Positions 40,270-52,787 of a stretch of DNA of 64,000 nt are shown in pieces (the first letter of the stretch is position 1; every line of letters starts with the position of its first letter). Under the pieces are notes generated by a model. The model made no database searches, was not told where the DNA came from, and was given only the letters and a program-made list of their open reading frames with translations. Source of the DNA: Colletes latitarsis (taxonomy: Eukaryota > Arthropoda > Insecta > Hymenoptera > Colletidae); NCBI RefSeq assembly GCF_051014445.1, contig NC_135141.1:25257422-25321421 (forward strand), written 5' to 3'. The translations under genes were made by a program, and so were the position numbers.

Positions 40270-40930
40270 CAATTTTTCCATATATTATATTCAGGCGTTG
40301 AACAGGTTTCGAAACAAATTATCATTGTATTCTAAATTATTTGTAATTTTTTTAGAGATTACTTTGTGGGATTTAAAAAATTGCTTTTTTTTTGCGTTTT
40401 CTTTTAGTATGTAGTCTCGAAAATATATCTATCAAATATTAAATTAAAATCAATATAATATAATAAAATTATGCAAAATATCAACATCAAATTTATGCAG
40501 TATCTTTAGAACTGGTCGCAATACTTTTTCTTTTATTAACAAAAAAGCAACCGAATATATGAAAATACTCTGCAATTGTGCCATTTTTCGTTCTTTTGAG
40601 AAGATCCTAGTTTATCCATTTTATCTATATCAAGAATATCTTTGATTTCTAGATTACGGATAGCCTGTTCGCAAAATATTACCTACGCAGTCGTGCGCTA
40701 TTCGTTGATAAAAACTTAATGTTCGTTGTTCAACAAAAACTGCGTAATCAATAGACTACATGCGTTGCAAAAATTCGTAAATATAGTTAAATATGTAATA
40801 AATATATCCACAAAACCCGGAAGTAATCGCTCTTTAATAGCCCGCACAATAAATTCACAAAGAAGCATGTATTTTCCTTGCCAACAAAGTAGAATGGCCA
40901 CTTAAAGAGTAAAATTCTGAAATAGGGGTA
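40270..40930. other. AT-rich island
   Basis: The base composition shifts sharply to AT against CpG-rich flanks, with strings such as ATATAATATAATAAAA. No TIR, direct repeat or frame explains it. It could be an old insertion or an AT-rich regulatory or scaffold region. Confidence 0.4.
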
Positions 40931-42530
40931 TTTTCCACCCCGTTAGGTACGGATATCAACCCATAAAAATTGCCCCAAATGTATTCCCGACGCTCTATCC
41001 GCGCGCGCGGAATCGTAGATCGACGATTAACGATCCTCGATCCCCGCGGCGACTGTTCGACGAAAAGAGCGTCAGACGGTAAATCGGATTAAATCGAATT
41101 TGCGATATTCGGAATGTCATTGGGAATTACGCGTCGCCAGCCGGTCGGTAGGGCTTCCCGTAATCCACGTATCGGGTGTACGTTTAGTACGCGCGAAAAA
41201 TTGAACGCGAGCGGCACATGTGCGACTTCGTGCCCCGTCGATCTCGCATCGGGGACCGTAGGGGATCCTTCCGCGTGCCGGAAATTAGGTATATCCGTGT
41301 CGCGAGACACCGGAATGCCGTGCTCGATCTCTGGGTATCCGTCGAGCTTCGTCCGGTTCAAGGAACAACTTTTTCCTCGGACTTCCGTCGCCGTGCACCG
41401 CGTGTGTTTCTCTCGGAAGTCGTTGCTCCAAATTGCTGGCACATCGGTTTTCGATAATGAACTTTCGCCAGCGTTTCAAAGGTTCCTCCAGCCCGTTCTT
41501 TGTCTCCGATTTCGATCAAGATTCCATTAACTATTTTAAACATCTTGTTTTCGTTCAAAATCGTGTCAACCATGAGTGTCGTGCCAGTCGATGCGTTAAT
41601 TGAGCTATCGGGGACATCGAGAGGACCCACGGTCTACATAGAGTCCCATCACTGTTTCGCAGATCCCGAATTCGAGATCTCCGGAGGTCCCAGGGATCGT
41701 AAAAAATGAAGCAGGTAGTCGGGAGTGTTCAGCTCGGCAGTAATTACCGGTCGATCGCGAGGTCGGCCGCCGAGGAACCGTCGTTTCCTTCGGAGCCTTT
41801 TGTTTCGAGTCCCAATCCTAGACTACGATTATATGCATATGTGTAGAAGGCGATTAGGGGCATCCCGGGGCCCCGAGCAGCCACGTTTCGGCGAGATCAA
41901 TCGCTGGAGGCTCGCGAATTTCTTTTTGCCCTGTCCGCCCCCTCGTCTTTTCGTTCCAGCCGAGGGTCCATGGCCTACAGGGCGTTGCAACTTCGAACTC
42001 GCGTCCGAACTTCCTTCCCGACGACAGAAATATTCAATAATTCAGTGTACCTGTTGGTTTCGCAGCACACGCCGTAAAAATGAGATTTTACGCAAAAAAA
42101 ATCATTTTTTAGCAAGCTATTTCGCCGAAACGTTCCGAGCGCTGTTCGTGCCCTCCATTTTGAGCCGCTTTGTTCTTTCCCGTTTCTATTAACCGTGTTC
42201 ACGACGCTAGGGCCGTTTCGCGAGGGGCAATACTGTCCCGCATATTTAACGATCGGTTCTGAAACGGTATGCGCGCCGGTTTAACGATCCACGAAATTAC
42301 GAAACGTCGCTCGTTAAACGCTGAAAAGCCGATCCGCGACCGTCGTCCATTCCTTCAAAATTTGACATTTACGAACTTTGGTGTCCGGTCGGTTTCGGGC
42401 GCGAAAACTTGCACGAGCAACCGCTGCAACCTAAATTCCTAACGAATCAGCGATCGTTCGATTAGATTTTTGCGTGTACAGAGTCAATGCAAGTATTCGA
42501 AATCCATACATTGTACCGTAATTTACAAAA
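40931..42530. other. Unique DNA, no gene recognised
   Basis: CpG-rich with overlapping open frames on both strands at 41089-41630, none with a recognisable domain. Confidence 0.4.
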
Positions 42531-43569
42531 TTAAGGGGGGAGTCTCATGTGAGACTTCAAAAATATCAATTCTTTTTTTTTATTCCATTTTTTGAGAGTA
42601 TACACCCCTAGGAAAAATTTTAATGGAGGATTCTAGAGGCCAGAATAAGGCGAAAATCAAGAATACCAATTTGTTGATGGAGGATGTTCCGCCCGTACTG
42701 AATTTTTTTTTTGAAAATGCGTAGGATTTCGGGGGTATGTCTATTCACCAAAAATAATTGTAATTGATTCCTGCAACCAAGAATAATTTTTGCAGAACGA
42801 TTTGAAATATTTTAATTTCGACGAAAAATTTGTCCACCTTCCTGAATTTTTTTCTCGAAAGTGCGTAGGATTTCGGGAGTATGTCTATTCACAAAAAATA
42901 ATTGTAATTGACCCCTGCAACCGAGAATAATTTTTCCAGAATGATTTGAAACTTTTCAATTGTCAGGGTAACAGACAGTTATGATCAGACATTATATTTC
43001 CAGTAATGAATTTTTTTCTCGAAAATTGTTAGGATTTCGAGGGTATGTCTATTCACCAAAAATGATTGTAATCAACCCCCGCAACTAAATATAATTTTTT
43101 CAAAATGGTTTGAAATTGTTTAATTTAATGTATAATTAATTTAATTTTAGCGCCCATCTGAATTTCTTTCTCGACAGTGGGTAGGATTTCAGGGGTATGT
43201 ATATTCACAAAAAATGATTGTAATTGACCCCCGCAATCGAAAATAATTTTTTCAGAATGATTTGAAATTTTTCAAATTAATTTTTTAATTTTTTTGACGA
43301 AGCCTCAGTCAAGAAATTGCTATTCTTGATTTTCGTCCTATTTTGGCCTCTAGAATCTCGCATTAAAATTTTTCCCAGTGGTGGTCGAACACTCTGTATA
43401 TATCTTAGTAATAGTAGGGAAGAAGGGCCTTAGACCTAGTGTCTAACGAGCCTTGTAACTAACTCAGGATGACTCATCGATGTTTGTCCTATCATAACGT
43501 CAGATGTGACATTTCCTTAAAAAAAAAATAGTTCAATATTCTATCATTCACACGAGACTCCCCCCTCAA
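42531..43569. mobile_element. TTAA-type miniature element split by a later insertion
   Basis: GGGGGGAGTCTCATGTG starts at 42535 after TTAA. Its inverse CACACGAGACTCCCCCC ends at 43565 and is followed by TCAA. The inverted repeats match except for one position, and the flanks are TTAA with one base changed on the right. Copy 6 of the TIR/satellite family (42601-43395) lies inside. Removing it leaves about 230 bp, the size of a miniature element. The ends differ from the CCCTTTGCAC group, so this is a separate family. Confidence 0.65.
42601..43395 (-). mobile_element. TIR/satellite element, copy 6, nested
   Basis: The right TIR is complete, ending CGAACACTCTG at 43395 and followed by TATATA. 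The left TIR has lost about its first 13 bp: it begins at CACCCCTAGG after GTATA. The interior holds about four module A units in minus orientation. The copy sits inside the TTAA-type element at 42531-43569 and is therefore younger than it. Confidence 0.8.
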
Positions 43570-44627
43570 ACGCGTACTTGGGGGGACAACTGTGAGAAAG
43601 AGACGTGTCTTGGAATAACGTACCTGGAGAGCTCGATTATCGAGCAACTACGATTTCTATTATTGGCGCAAGGGTTGATATCTTGGGTGTCCAGGAAAGG
43701 TTTCGCGAGGCGCGCGTGCGCGTTAAGATTTAATTAACTCTGTACCGGGGGTAACGAGACGCAGTCGCATCCACGAGCCCCTGGAAATAATAACGAGGCG
43801 AGCGTGGCAACCTCGCCATGGTCGAACGGCCATACGTTGCCACCGGCAATTAATAATGGAGCAACCTGGCAGCCGTGTAACTCGTGCGATATATAATATA
43901 TACTCGGGGTTAAGTGGAACGGCGGAATTGACTCGCGATCAGCTGCCTTTGAATTTCGTTTTAACGCCGTGTCGAGGCAAACGTAAAAAATACGCCGGAC
44001 AAATCGGCGATGGACGGGCGCCGGACGTAGGCGAACGATCCCCTCGATCCGTGGACCGCAAACACTCGGGACCGTGTCTATCCCATAGACGCATTAGGCT
44101 CCGCGGCATAAATGCACGCGCGATTCGCTCGCGGCTGATTGGTTTACCACCTGCGGCTACTTGACTCTTTGCGCCTAGAATGGCCTTTAACGTTTCCCTC
44201 TCGTATCTCCCCTCCCCCACGACCGGTCGACTTCTTTCCTTCCTACGCCCTCGGAAGTCGTTCGATGGACAGCGATATCTCGATATTGAATCGATTAATT
44301 TCAGGGTCGAGCGCCCTCGCGCTCATTGATTTCCTCCGGGGCCGCTCGCCTCCGAGCCAAGCTTTTTGCAAACGCTCTTATCGGTCCCGCGATGTTTTCG
44401 ATACTTAATGACCCGGTTCGCGGCGATATTTCTTCGTTAGAACACGACGTGTCCGCCTGACAATCTCCGTTGTTGTGTTCTCTACCCTTCACCTTGCAAC
44501 TGTACCTTGCAACGATCGTTACGCGTACAGTTACTCGTATTCGTACGCTACAAATGAATCACGAACGTTTTCGAAACTATTGCACATAGGTGGTGGAATA
44601 AAAGAATTTGTTTGATATTACTTTTAA
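43570..44627. other. Unique DNA, no gene recognised
   Basis: CpG-rich unique sequence. Frames at 43856-44164 (plus) and 44220-43939 (minus) overlap each other and show no domain. Confidence 0.4.
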
Positions 44628-45727
44628 CTAAGTTTTAATGTTATTAGAAACACTTGGAAGGCGCGTATGCGCGATTTGAAAGAAACATACAGAATGAGAA
44701 AGGTCAGTGAGGAAAAATTCGTCCCATACCCTCAGACCCAATTGTCCTATTGTTTGTCCAAACAAGCCAAGGGAGGGACACAGCTGCACCCTCTTGACTT
44801 GTATCTCGAAACGCGAAACGCAACACACGCGGCTGTGGTTTTTGTCAGGGATAGAAACCTTTCTCTTTTGGAAGAGAAAAGTCAACAGAAACTGATATAT
44901 AACTAAGTTTTAATGTTATTAGAAACACTTGGAAGGCACGTATGCGCGGTTTGAAAGAAACATACAGAATGAGAAAGGTCAGTGAGGAAAAATTCGTCCC
45001 GTACCCTCAAACCCAATTGTCCTATTCTTTGTCTAAACAAACCAAGGTAGGGACAGAGCTGCACCCTCTTGACTTGTATCTCGAAACGCGAAACGCAACA
45101 CACGCGTCGATGGTTTTTGTCAGGGATAGAAACCTTTCTCTTTTGGAAGAGAAAAGTCAACAGAAACTGATATATAACTAAGTTTTAATGTTATTAGAAA
45201 CACTTGGAATGCATGTCTGCACGGTTTGAAAGAAACATACAGAATGAGAAAGGTCAGTGAGGAAAAATTCGTCCCGTATCCTCAAACCCAATTGTCCTAT
45301 TCTTTGTCTAAACAAACCAAGGTAGGGACAGAGCTGCACCCTCTTGACTTGTATCTCGAAACGCGAAACGCAACACACGCGTCGATGGTTTTTGTCAGGG
45401 ATAGAAACCTTTCTCTTTTGGAAGAGAAAAGTCAACAGAAACTGATATATAACTAAGTTTTAATGTTATTAGAAACACTTGGAATGCATGTCTGCACGGT
45501 TTGAAAGAAACATACAGAATGAGAAAGGTCAAAAAGGAAAAATTCGTCCCGTACCCTCAAACCCAATTGTCCTATTCTTTGTTCAAACAAGCCAAGGGAG
45601 GGACACAGCTGCACTCTCTTGACTTGTATCTCGAAACGCGAAACGCAACACACGCGTCGATGGTTTTTGTCACGGATAGAAAACATTCTCTTTTGGAAGA
45701 GAAAAACCAACAGTAACTGATACAAAT
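44628..45727. repeat. 275-bp tandem array, four units
   Basis: CTAAGTTTTAATG recurs at 44628, 44903, 45178 and 45453, exactly 275 bp apart. Units are about 90-95% alike. In each unit one minus-strand frame of about 85 codons (ending NNIKT) and one plus-strand frame of 71-79 codons (mostly ending QQKLIYN; the last unit stops earlier) stay open. Because 275 is not a multiple of three, the units do not join into one frame. I do not recognise either peptide. The array ends in a 60-bp tail (to 45786) that recurs at about 47161-47235. Confidence 0.9.
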
Positions 45728-45786
45728 CCATTTTTTGTGTCTGCAGAAGGTAGAAATTGAGTAAAGCGAACAGAGTCGTTCGTATA

Positions 45787-47069
45787 CAGGGTATTCGGCC
45801 ACCCCTGGGAAAAATTTTAATGGTTCCAGAGGCCAAAATAAGACGAAAATCAAGAATATCAATTTCTTGACTGAGGCTTCCTGAAAAAGTTATTACAATT
45901 AAATTAAAAAATTTTAAATCGTTCTGGAAAAATTATTTTCGGTTGCTGGGGTTAATTACAATCATTTTTGGTGTATAGACATATCCTCGAAATCCTAACC
46001 ATTTTCGAGAAAAAAATTCGTTACTGGAAATATAATGTCTGATCATAACTGTCTGTTACCCTGAAAATTGAAAAGTTTCAAATCGTTCTGGAAAAATTAT
46101 TTTCGGTTGTGAGAGTCAATTACAATCATTTTTGGTGAATACACATACCTCCGAAATCCTTACCACTTTCGAGAAAAAAATTCGAGAAGGTGTGAAATTT
46201 TTCGACGGGGGGAAAAAAATTTCAAATCACTTTGGAAAAATTATTTTCGGTTGCGGGGGTCAATTACAATCATTTTTGGTCATTACATATACCTCCCAAA
46301 ACCTAACCACTTTCCAGAAAAAAAATCGGTTAGGTGCTGAAATTTTTCGATGGAAAAAAAAATTTTTCAAATCGTTCTAAAAAAATTATTTTCGATCCCG
46401 GGGGTAAATTACAATCATTTTTGTTCATTACATACACCCTTGAAATCCTACGAATTTCCGAGAAAAAAAATTCCTTACCGAAAATCTAATTAGGTGCCTA
46501 AATTTTTCGACGAAAAAAAAAATTTCAAATCGTTTTGGAAAAATTATTTTCGGTTGCGGGGGTCAATTACAATCATTTTTGGTCATTACATATACCTCCC
46601 AAAACCTAACCACTTTCCAGAAAAAAAATCGGTTATGTGCTGAAATTTTTCGATGGAAAAAAAAATTTTTCAAATCGTTCTAAAAAAATTATTTTCGATT
46701 CCGGGGGTAAATTACAATCATTTTTGGTTATTACATACACCCTTGAAATCCTACGAATTTTCGAGAAAAAAAATTCCTTACCGAAAATCTAATTAGGTGC
46801 CTAAATTTTTCGACGAAAAAAAAAATGTCAAATCGTTTTGAAAAAATTATTTCCTGTTGCGGGGGTCAATTACAATCACTTTCGGTGAATAGACATATCC
46901 CCGAAATCCTGCGCATTTTCGAGAAAAAAATTCGAAACGGTCGGAACTTTAAACGTCAATAACTGTTTAACGGAGCCTCCATTGATGAATTGATATTCTT
47001 GATATTCGTCTTGTTTTGGCCTCTAGAATCTCCCATTAAAATTTTTCCCATGGGTGGTCGAACACCCTG
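45787..47069 (+). mobile_element. TIR/satellite element, copy 7 (1.28 kb)
   Basis: Both TIRs are present: CAGGGTATTCGGCC at 45787 after TATA, and the inverse ending CACCCTG at 47069 before TATA. The interior has about seven module A-like units in plus orientation, some with an extended piece reading CCTTACCGAAAATCTAATTAGG (two blocks). The left flank is the tail of the 275-bp array. The right flank begins in the middle of a diverged 275-bp unit, so the flanks do not fit a simple insertion. Confidence 0.88.
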
Positions 47070-47235
47070 TATATCTCGAAACGCGAAACGCAACACGCTC
47101 GTCGATGGTTTTCGTCACGGAAAGAAAACTTTCTCTTTTGGAAGAGAAGAACCAACAGAAACTGATACAAATCCATTTTTTGTGTCCGCGGAAGGTAGAA
47201 GCCGAGTAAAGCGAACAGAGTCCTTCGTACCCGGA
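47070..47235. repeat. Broken fifth copy of the 275-bp unit plus tail
   Basis: From TATCTCGAAACGCG this matches the second half of the 275-bp unit and then the same tail that closes the array at 45716-45786 (ending AAGCGAACAGAGT). It is more diverged than the four array units. The first half of the unit is absent. Confidence 0.8.
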
Positions 47236-48702
47236 ATAATGGGCGAGAGTAAACGTTAATATCCTCGGAAAATGTATGGAAGAAGCTATCCCGCGAAAGT
47301 AAAAAGCAGAATAATCTCGAGGACGATTTAAGTGTCCGTTCGTTCTGCTTGTTTCTGCGATCGTCCGTTAAAAGATTGCTCGTAAGTCGGGCGTCGTAAT
47401 CGAGCGAGAGAGAAAATGTAGTTGGATTCAGGCGTTAGGCATTTTCCGGTTTGGTGGTTTCTGCGGTACGCTTGAAATCGTTCGAGCTCCCTGTAAATTC
47501 TCGTCAACGTTCCCCCGGACCGCGCCGGTTATAAAGAGTTTACGCGTATCCAGAACGAGCGTCCGTGACTGCATGAAAAATTTATATTGGAGGTTCGATC
47601 GCGACCGCTGGGTTCCCGAGGATAAGCTACCGGAACATGCACAATGGAACCGGAATAGGGAAACGAGGAAAACGCGTGTCTGGAATTTATGGGGCTTTTC
47701 CATGGCGGAGAACAAATTTTCGAGCCCGGCCTTGCGCCCATTTTTCGCGGTCCTCCGGGTACGCGTATTCCCCGGACTTTCGACGACAAATCTCGCGGCG
47801 GTCGTCCTTTTTTCGATAACTTCGAAAAGTTCTCGAGGAAAGGTTCGGGAAGAACAATAAATTCTGTTCCGCGTCGATGGCACCGGCAATCTCGACGGCT
47901 CTCTCTCTCTCTCTCTCTCGCCGGAGTTTTATTCCCGTTTCAGCGACAGTTCGCGTACTTGGAATGCGTTTGTGCAGGGGAGCTCCTGGGACGCTCGGCG
48001 GCCAAGTGAAACCAGAAAACTGCGCCAGCCAGCTTCGCTTTCGAGTGGAATCGATACGTCGACATTTCGCCTGGCTAAAGTCCCCTTTCTCTGCGCCGCC
48101 TCTCCGCCTTTATAGTCTTTAACGCGACTCCACTGAAAATAGGCAGACCCGGTTCCGTTGGAACGTCGTTTCATCCCTCGAAATCCCCGCGATACGGGAG
48201 AGAACGATTCGGATTGGAAAGTTCGTCGATTTGGAATCGATTCGACCGGTCAAAGTCCAGCGATCGCTAATATACGATATTAATAGAATATCAAAAAAGA
48301 TATCCGTACACCGATGGGTGTCGATCGTCGATCGATGCGTCGTTAAAAAGCAAACAGAACCCGTCGCCGAGCTGCGGTATCCGACGCACGCGGAAATCGA
48401 CGATCGAAAAACCGAACAAAACGCGGCGCGCGTCGCGCCGGACGGAATGCAATCGTTTTCAGGAAATCGCGTTACGCGGGAGGCATACTTTTCACACGCA
48501 TCGGTGGACGCAGGAAACGCCAAACGTTTTTCGCATCGATGCTCGACCTCCGCCGCCATTATCCGCAAATTCGACAGAAGCACCTATTCCATTAGGCCAG
48601 ATTAACCCCGCGCCCTTTCCAGCGTGCAAAAATTATTCGATAACAAAATGTGACGCTTTATTTTTCTCAGCGCGTAGATTCAATTTCGCGAGTATCTACA
48701 TA
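47236..48702. other. Unique DNA, no gene recognised
   Basis: No supported gene. A CT microsatellite of about 10 units lies at 47899-47919. Frames at 47428-48009 overlap on both strands and look compositional. Confidence 0.4.
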
Positions 48703-48976
48703 CAGGGTGTTCGACCACCCCTGGGAAAAATTTTAATGGGAGATTCAGGAGACCAAAATAAGACGAAAATCAAGCATAGCAATTTCTTGACTGAGGCTTC
48801 GTTAAAAAAATTAAAAAATGAATTTAAAAAATTTCAAATCATTCTGGAAAAATTATTTTCGGTTGCAGGGGTCGATTACAATCATTTTTTATTATTACAC
48901 ATATCCACGAAATTCTACGCGTTTCCGAGAAAAAAATTCCTAATCAAAAATATAATTTATGGCCAGAAATGCTTCC

Positions 48977-49318
48977 CGTAAATTTCATGCGAATCTTTAA
49001 AATCTCATAACTTCTGAACGGATTGGACGATTTTAATGTTCAAAAAGCCAAACGCCGCGTATTTTTGCGTAGAATATGTAGAAATTCTAAAAATATTCGA
49101 AAAGTTGGTCCTTGACCCCGCAAAATGAGAAAAACCCCATAAAAATGGTCCAATTTTCAAACAGCCATAACTCCTACAATAGTGAATATATTTCAATGAA
49201 ACTTTTTTCTGAAGTAGAGCCCATGGGTACCTACAAAAACGTATTAAACAACTTTTCTGTAGAGCATCGAACAAAATTATTAAAAATGAAAAACGAATTT
49301 TTAAAGAAAATCGACAGG
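48977..49318 (+). repeat. Module B, copy 5
   Basis: Same unit as the copies in elements 3, 4 and 10, here in plus orientation. A 71-codon frame (49112-49324) matches the open frames at 29756-30013 and 58129-58377. Confidence 0.8.
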
Positions 49319-49370
49319 GGGTAGGTGCCTAAATCTTTCGACGAAAAAAAAAAATGTCAAATCCTTCTGG

Positions 49371-50450
49371 AAAAATTATTTTCGGTTATAAAGGTAAATT
49401 ACAATCATTTTTTATCAATAGACATATCCTCAAAATCCTACTCACTTTCTAGAAAAAAATTCGAGAAGATGTGGAACTTTTCGACAAAGTTGAACAATTT
49501 CAAATCGTTCTGGAAAAATTATTTTTAATTGCAGGGGACAATTATAATAATTTCTGGTTATTGGACATACCATCGAAATCCTGCCCACTTTCTAGAAAAA
49601 AATTCGAGAAGATGTGGAACTTTTCGACAAAGTTGAAAAATTTCAAATCGTTCTGGAAAAATTATTTTCGGTTATAAAGGTAAATTACAATCATTTTTTA
49701 TCAATAGACATATCCCCAAAATCCTACTCACTTTCTAGAAAAAAATTCGAGAAGATGTGGAACTTTTCGACAAAGTTGAACAATTTCAAATCGTTCTGGA
49801 AAAATTATTTTCGATTGCAGGGGACAATTACAATCATTTCTGGTCATTGGGCATACCATCGAAATCCTGCCCACTTTCTAGAAAAAAATTCGAGAAGATG
49901 TGGAACTTTTCGACAAAATTGAAAAATTTCAAATCGTTCTGGAAAAATTATTTTTAGTTGCGGGGGTCAATTACAATCATTTTTGGTGATTACACATACC
50001 CCCGAAATCCTATCCACTTTCTAGAAAAAAATTCAAGAAGATGTGGAACTTTTCGACAAAGTTGAAAAATTTCAAATCGTTCTGGAAAAATTATTTTCGA
50101 TTGCAGGGGACAATTATAATAATTTCTGGTTATTGGACATACCATCGAAATCCTGCCCACTTTCTAGAAAAAAATTCGAGAAGATGTGGAACTTTTCGAC
50201 AAAATTGAAAAATTTCAAATCGTTCTGGAAAAATTATTTTTAGTTGCAGGGGTCAATTACAATCATTTTTTGTGAATAGACATACCCCCGAAATCCTACC
50301 CACTTTCTAGAAAAAAATTCGAAAAGATGTGAAATTTTTTGACGGGAAAAAAAAATTTCAAATCGTTTTGGAAAAATTATTGTCGGTTGCGGGGGTCAAT
50401 TACAATAATTTTTGATGAATAAACCTACCCCCGAAATCCTACCCATTTTC
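49371..50450 (+). repeat. 143-bp array with dimeric higher-order pattern
   Basis: AAAAATTATT recurs at 49371, 49514, 49657, 49800, 49943, 50086 and 50229, and a variant at 50372, each 143 bp apart. Units 1 and 3 share GGTTATAAAGGTAAATT. Units 2, 4 and 6 share GCAGGGGACAATTA and ACATACCATCGAAATCCTGC or a near variant. Units 5 and 7 share TAGTTGC(G/A)GGGGTCAATT. Types therefore alternate with a 286-bp period, as in higher-order satellite repeats. Confidence 0.88.
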
Positions 50451-50599
50451 TAGAAAAAAATTCATTACTGTCGGAACTTTAAACTTTAATAACTTTTTAA
50501 CAAAGCCTCCATCGACAAATTGGTATTCTTGATTTTCGTCCTATTTTGGCTTCTAGAATCTCTCATTATAATTTTTCCCAGGGGTGGCCGAACTCCCTG

Positions 50600-52787
50600 T
50601 ATATTCCGACCGGCCATCTTCTATTTTACGCAGACTGGTTATTGTGCCAGTATCGTTACAAAGAATTTAAACTTTTTCCTTTGGTTTTCGCGAGTCCATT
50701 AGCCACTTAAAACTTTACCTATGGTCCCGATTACGCTCCTCGTAGCGATATCCCATCGTCCCAACAGTCGCCGCTCACGCGATCTTCATCCTCTCCCCAG
50801 AATTATCTTCAGTTTAGCCTCGCGGAAAGATAAATTAACAGATGCGTGGCAATCATTCCGCAAGAACTAAAAGCCGTGTTTAAGTTTTTGCAACAATGTT
50901 CTCTTAAAGAGACCCACTGTGCATTTATCGGGGCGATCCGCCGTTCTGCTAACTGCAATAATTTTTGCCCCGTGTCTTCTGCGCAAAGCTGGCGTTTCAG
51001 GTGCATTCGAGTTCCAGGAGATCCTCCTCGACGGAGAGGATCGTAGGAACAGATCCCCCCGAAGCCAGAGAATCCCGTGGTAGGTGCCTCGAGGCAAGAA
51101 CGTCGCGGGGCCTAGGGTTTCGCGAGCGTGGAGGGATCATCTACAATTTAAATACGCAGACTCTCCCACGTGTAGACATATCCGCGTGCCTTTGCAAACT
51201 TCTTCGGTGCTTCTTCCTCATTTGCCAGGATCCCCCTCGGTACACGCGGCAGATTCGTGTGCCGATTCGCGTTTCCTCGTCACACGATTACGATTCCGCG
51301 AAATCACGATTCCCCGACCACCCCGATTTATGGACGTATTCAAACGAGGGTGGATTTTACAACGCGCGCGAACGAACGAGACACCGCGATACGGTCGAGT
51401 TAATGCGAGTCGCTTAGGTATCCGGTGATTTGCTCAAACACTTTATCGCTCGTTTTATATCCGCTCTTTCAATTTGCTCCTCGCCGTTCGAGCAGCAGTC
51501 TCGGTTTCAACGTATTCGTCGCCGACCCTTCGGGGTTGTTCGTTAAATAACGCCGTATTGCGTCTCTGCGGTCTACGTCGAGGAAATCAACGTTGCGTGG
51601 CAGGCGAGTTCCTCTCGATGGAACCTTCTCGAAAACAACACGAACAACAGGATCCCGTTGTTGCCGGCGGGTGGAGTCGAAGGTCGATTTTAATGGGCTT
51701 AGCCGCGGCAGTAGTGCACGTAAGAATGATATACAACCAAGAGGAATTGCTTTTAATTGCTCTTCGGCATCCGTGACCATACAGAGACCGTTTCTTCTTC
51801 TTCTTATATTCCTCTTCTGCTGTCTCGATTCTTTTCCTCCTTCTCTCGTGTCTCGCCGTGTCTCGATCAAAGCGGCCGGGCAACGCATTAATCTACGTCT
51901 ATCTATAAATTCCGACCGATCGTCGTTCGCGAGAGGAAATAATAATAGCTCGTTATTTAACGGGTCTCCTTTGCCTGCGCTCGCGAACCGAGCACGACTT
52001 CGGCGCGGCCTATTCGATTCAAGTTTTAGCTGCATTTTCTTCCGAGCGCAAAGAAAAATGTAACGACGCGCCGTAAAGGAAACGCGGTGAAACCAGTAGG
52101 GGGAATGTTTTCTCGCGTACGCGTAAAAAGATCTTAACGGTTAAAAAGTGGCGTGGGTCAGGTGATTCCGTGGCGCAGCGGGATGGGCATTGCTATACGC
52201 CGCCTCCCTGGGAGCGCCACGGAGCATCGTGACATTCGATGTCACGGAATTAAACGTCGTGACTCGGTGTCGCGCGAAAACCTCCACGCTTGATTTTCTC
52301 GCGGCGGGCATTTCCATCGAGAGTCAGGCGCACGATGATCCATCGATCCCCCGGTCGAGCGTCCCGTCGACTACGATCGTCGAACGAGCGTGCACGAGCA
52401 AAACGAACGAGCGACAATGTCTTGTTCGCTCGGGAGGCCCCGCGTCGGATGGGCGTAGAAGACAGCTTCGAAGTTTCCTCCTTGGCGAGCCATCATTTTT
52501 TCACCGTACTGGAATTTCTCTAATCCCGCGTTCCCGTACACGACATTGTCGAGATCACGGCGAATCTCCGATTTCACGAGCCAGCGTGCAGTTTGACGCG
52601 ACGTTGTTAAAATAGGCTCTCGGCTCGAGCCGTAAACGCTAGAATCCTGCGGAATCGCGATACCTCCGGGGGCTTAACGTTACGATTTTACCAGAGGCTC
52701 AACGGACGTGATAAATTAATTATTAGCTTGAAACACTCGTGCTCCGTTTGCTTATCATTTCGTTGATCGAACCCTTGGCGCAAAATA
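50600..52787. other. Unique DNA, no gene recognised
   Basis: Stop-poor CpG-rich stretches at 50965-51430 and 51470-52060 give overlapping frames on both strands (up to 188 codons, minus, 52035-51469). None has a recognisable domain. No splice-supported exon was found. Confidence 0.4.

Larger units (their letters stand above)
48703..50599 (+). mobile_element. TIR/satellite element, copy 8 (1.9 kb)
   Basis: Left TIR CAGGGTGTTCGACCACCCC starts at 48703 after TA. The right TIR ends CTCCCTG at 50599 before TATA. The order inside is one module A, module B (48977-49318), then eight module A units at exact 143-bp spacing. No transposase is encoded. This is the most complete copy in the window. Confidence 0.9.

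Noticed and set aside
51469..52035. 188-codon minus-strand frame
   Set aside because: A 156-codon plus-strand frame overlaps it, no domain is visible, and no splice context supports it.
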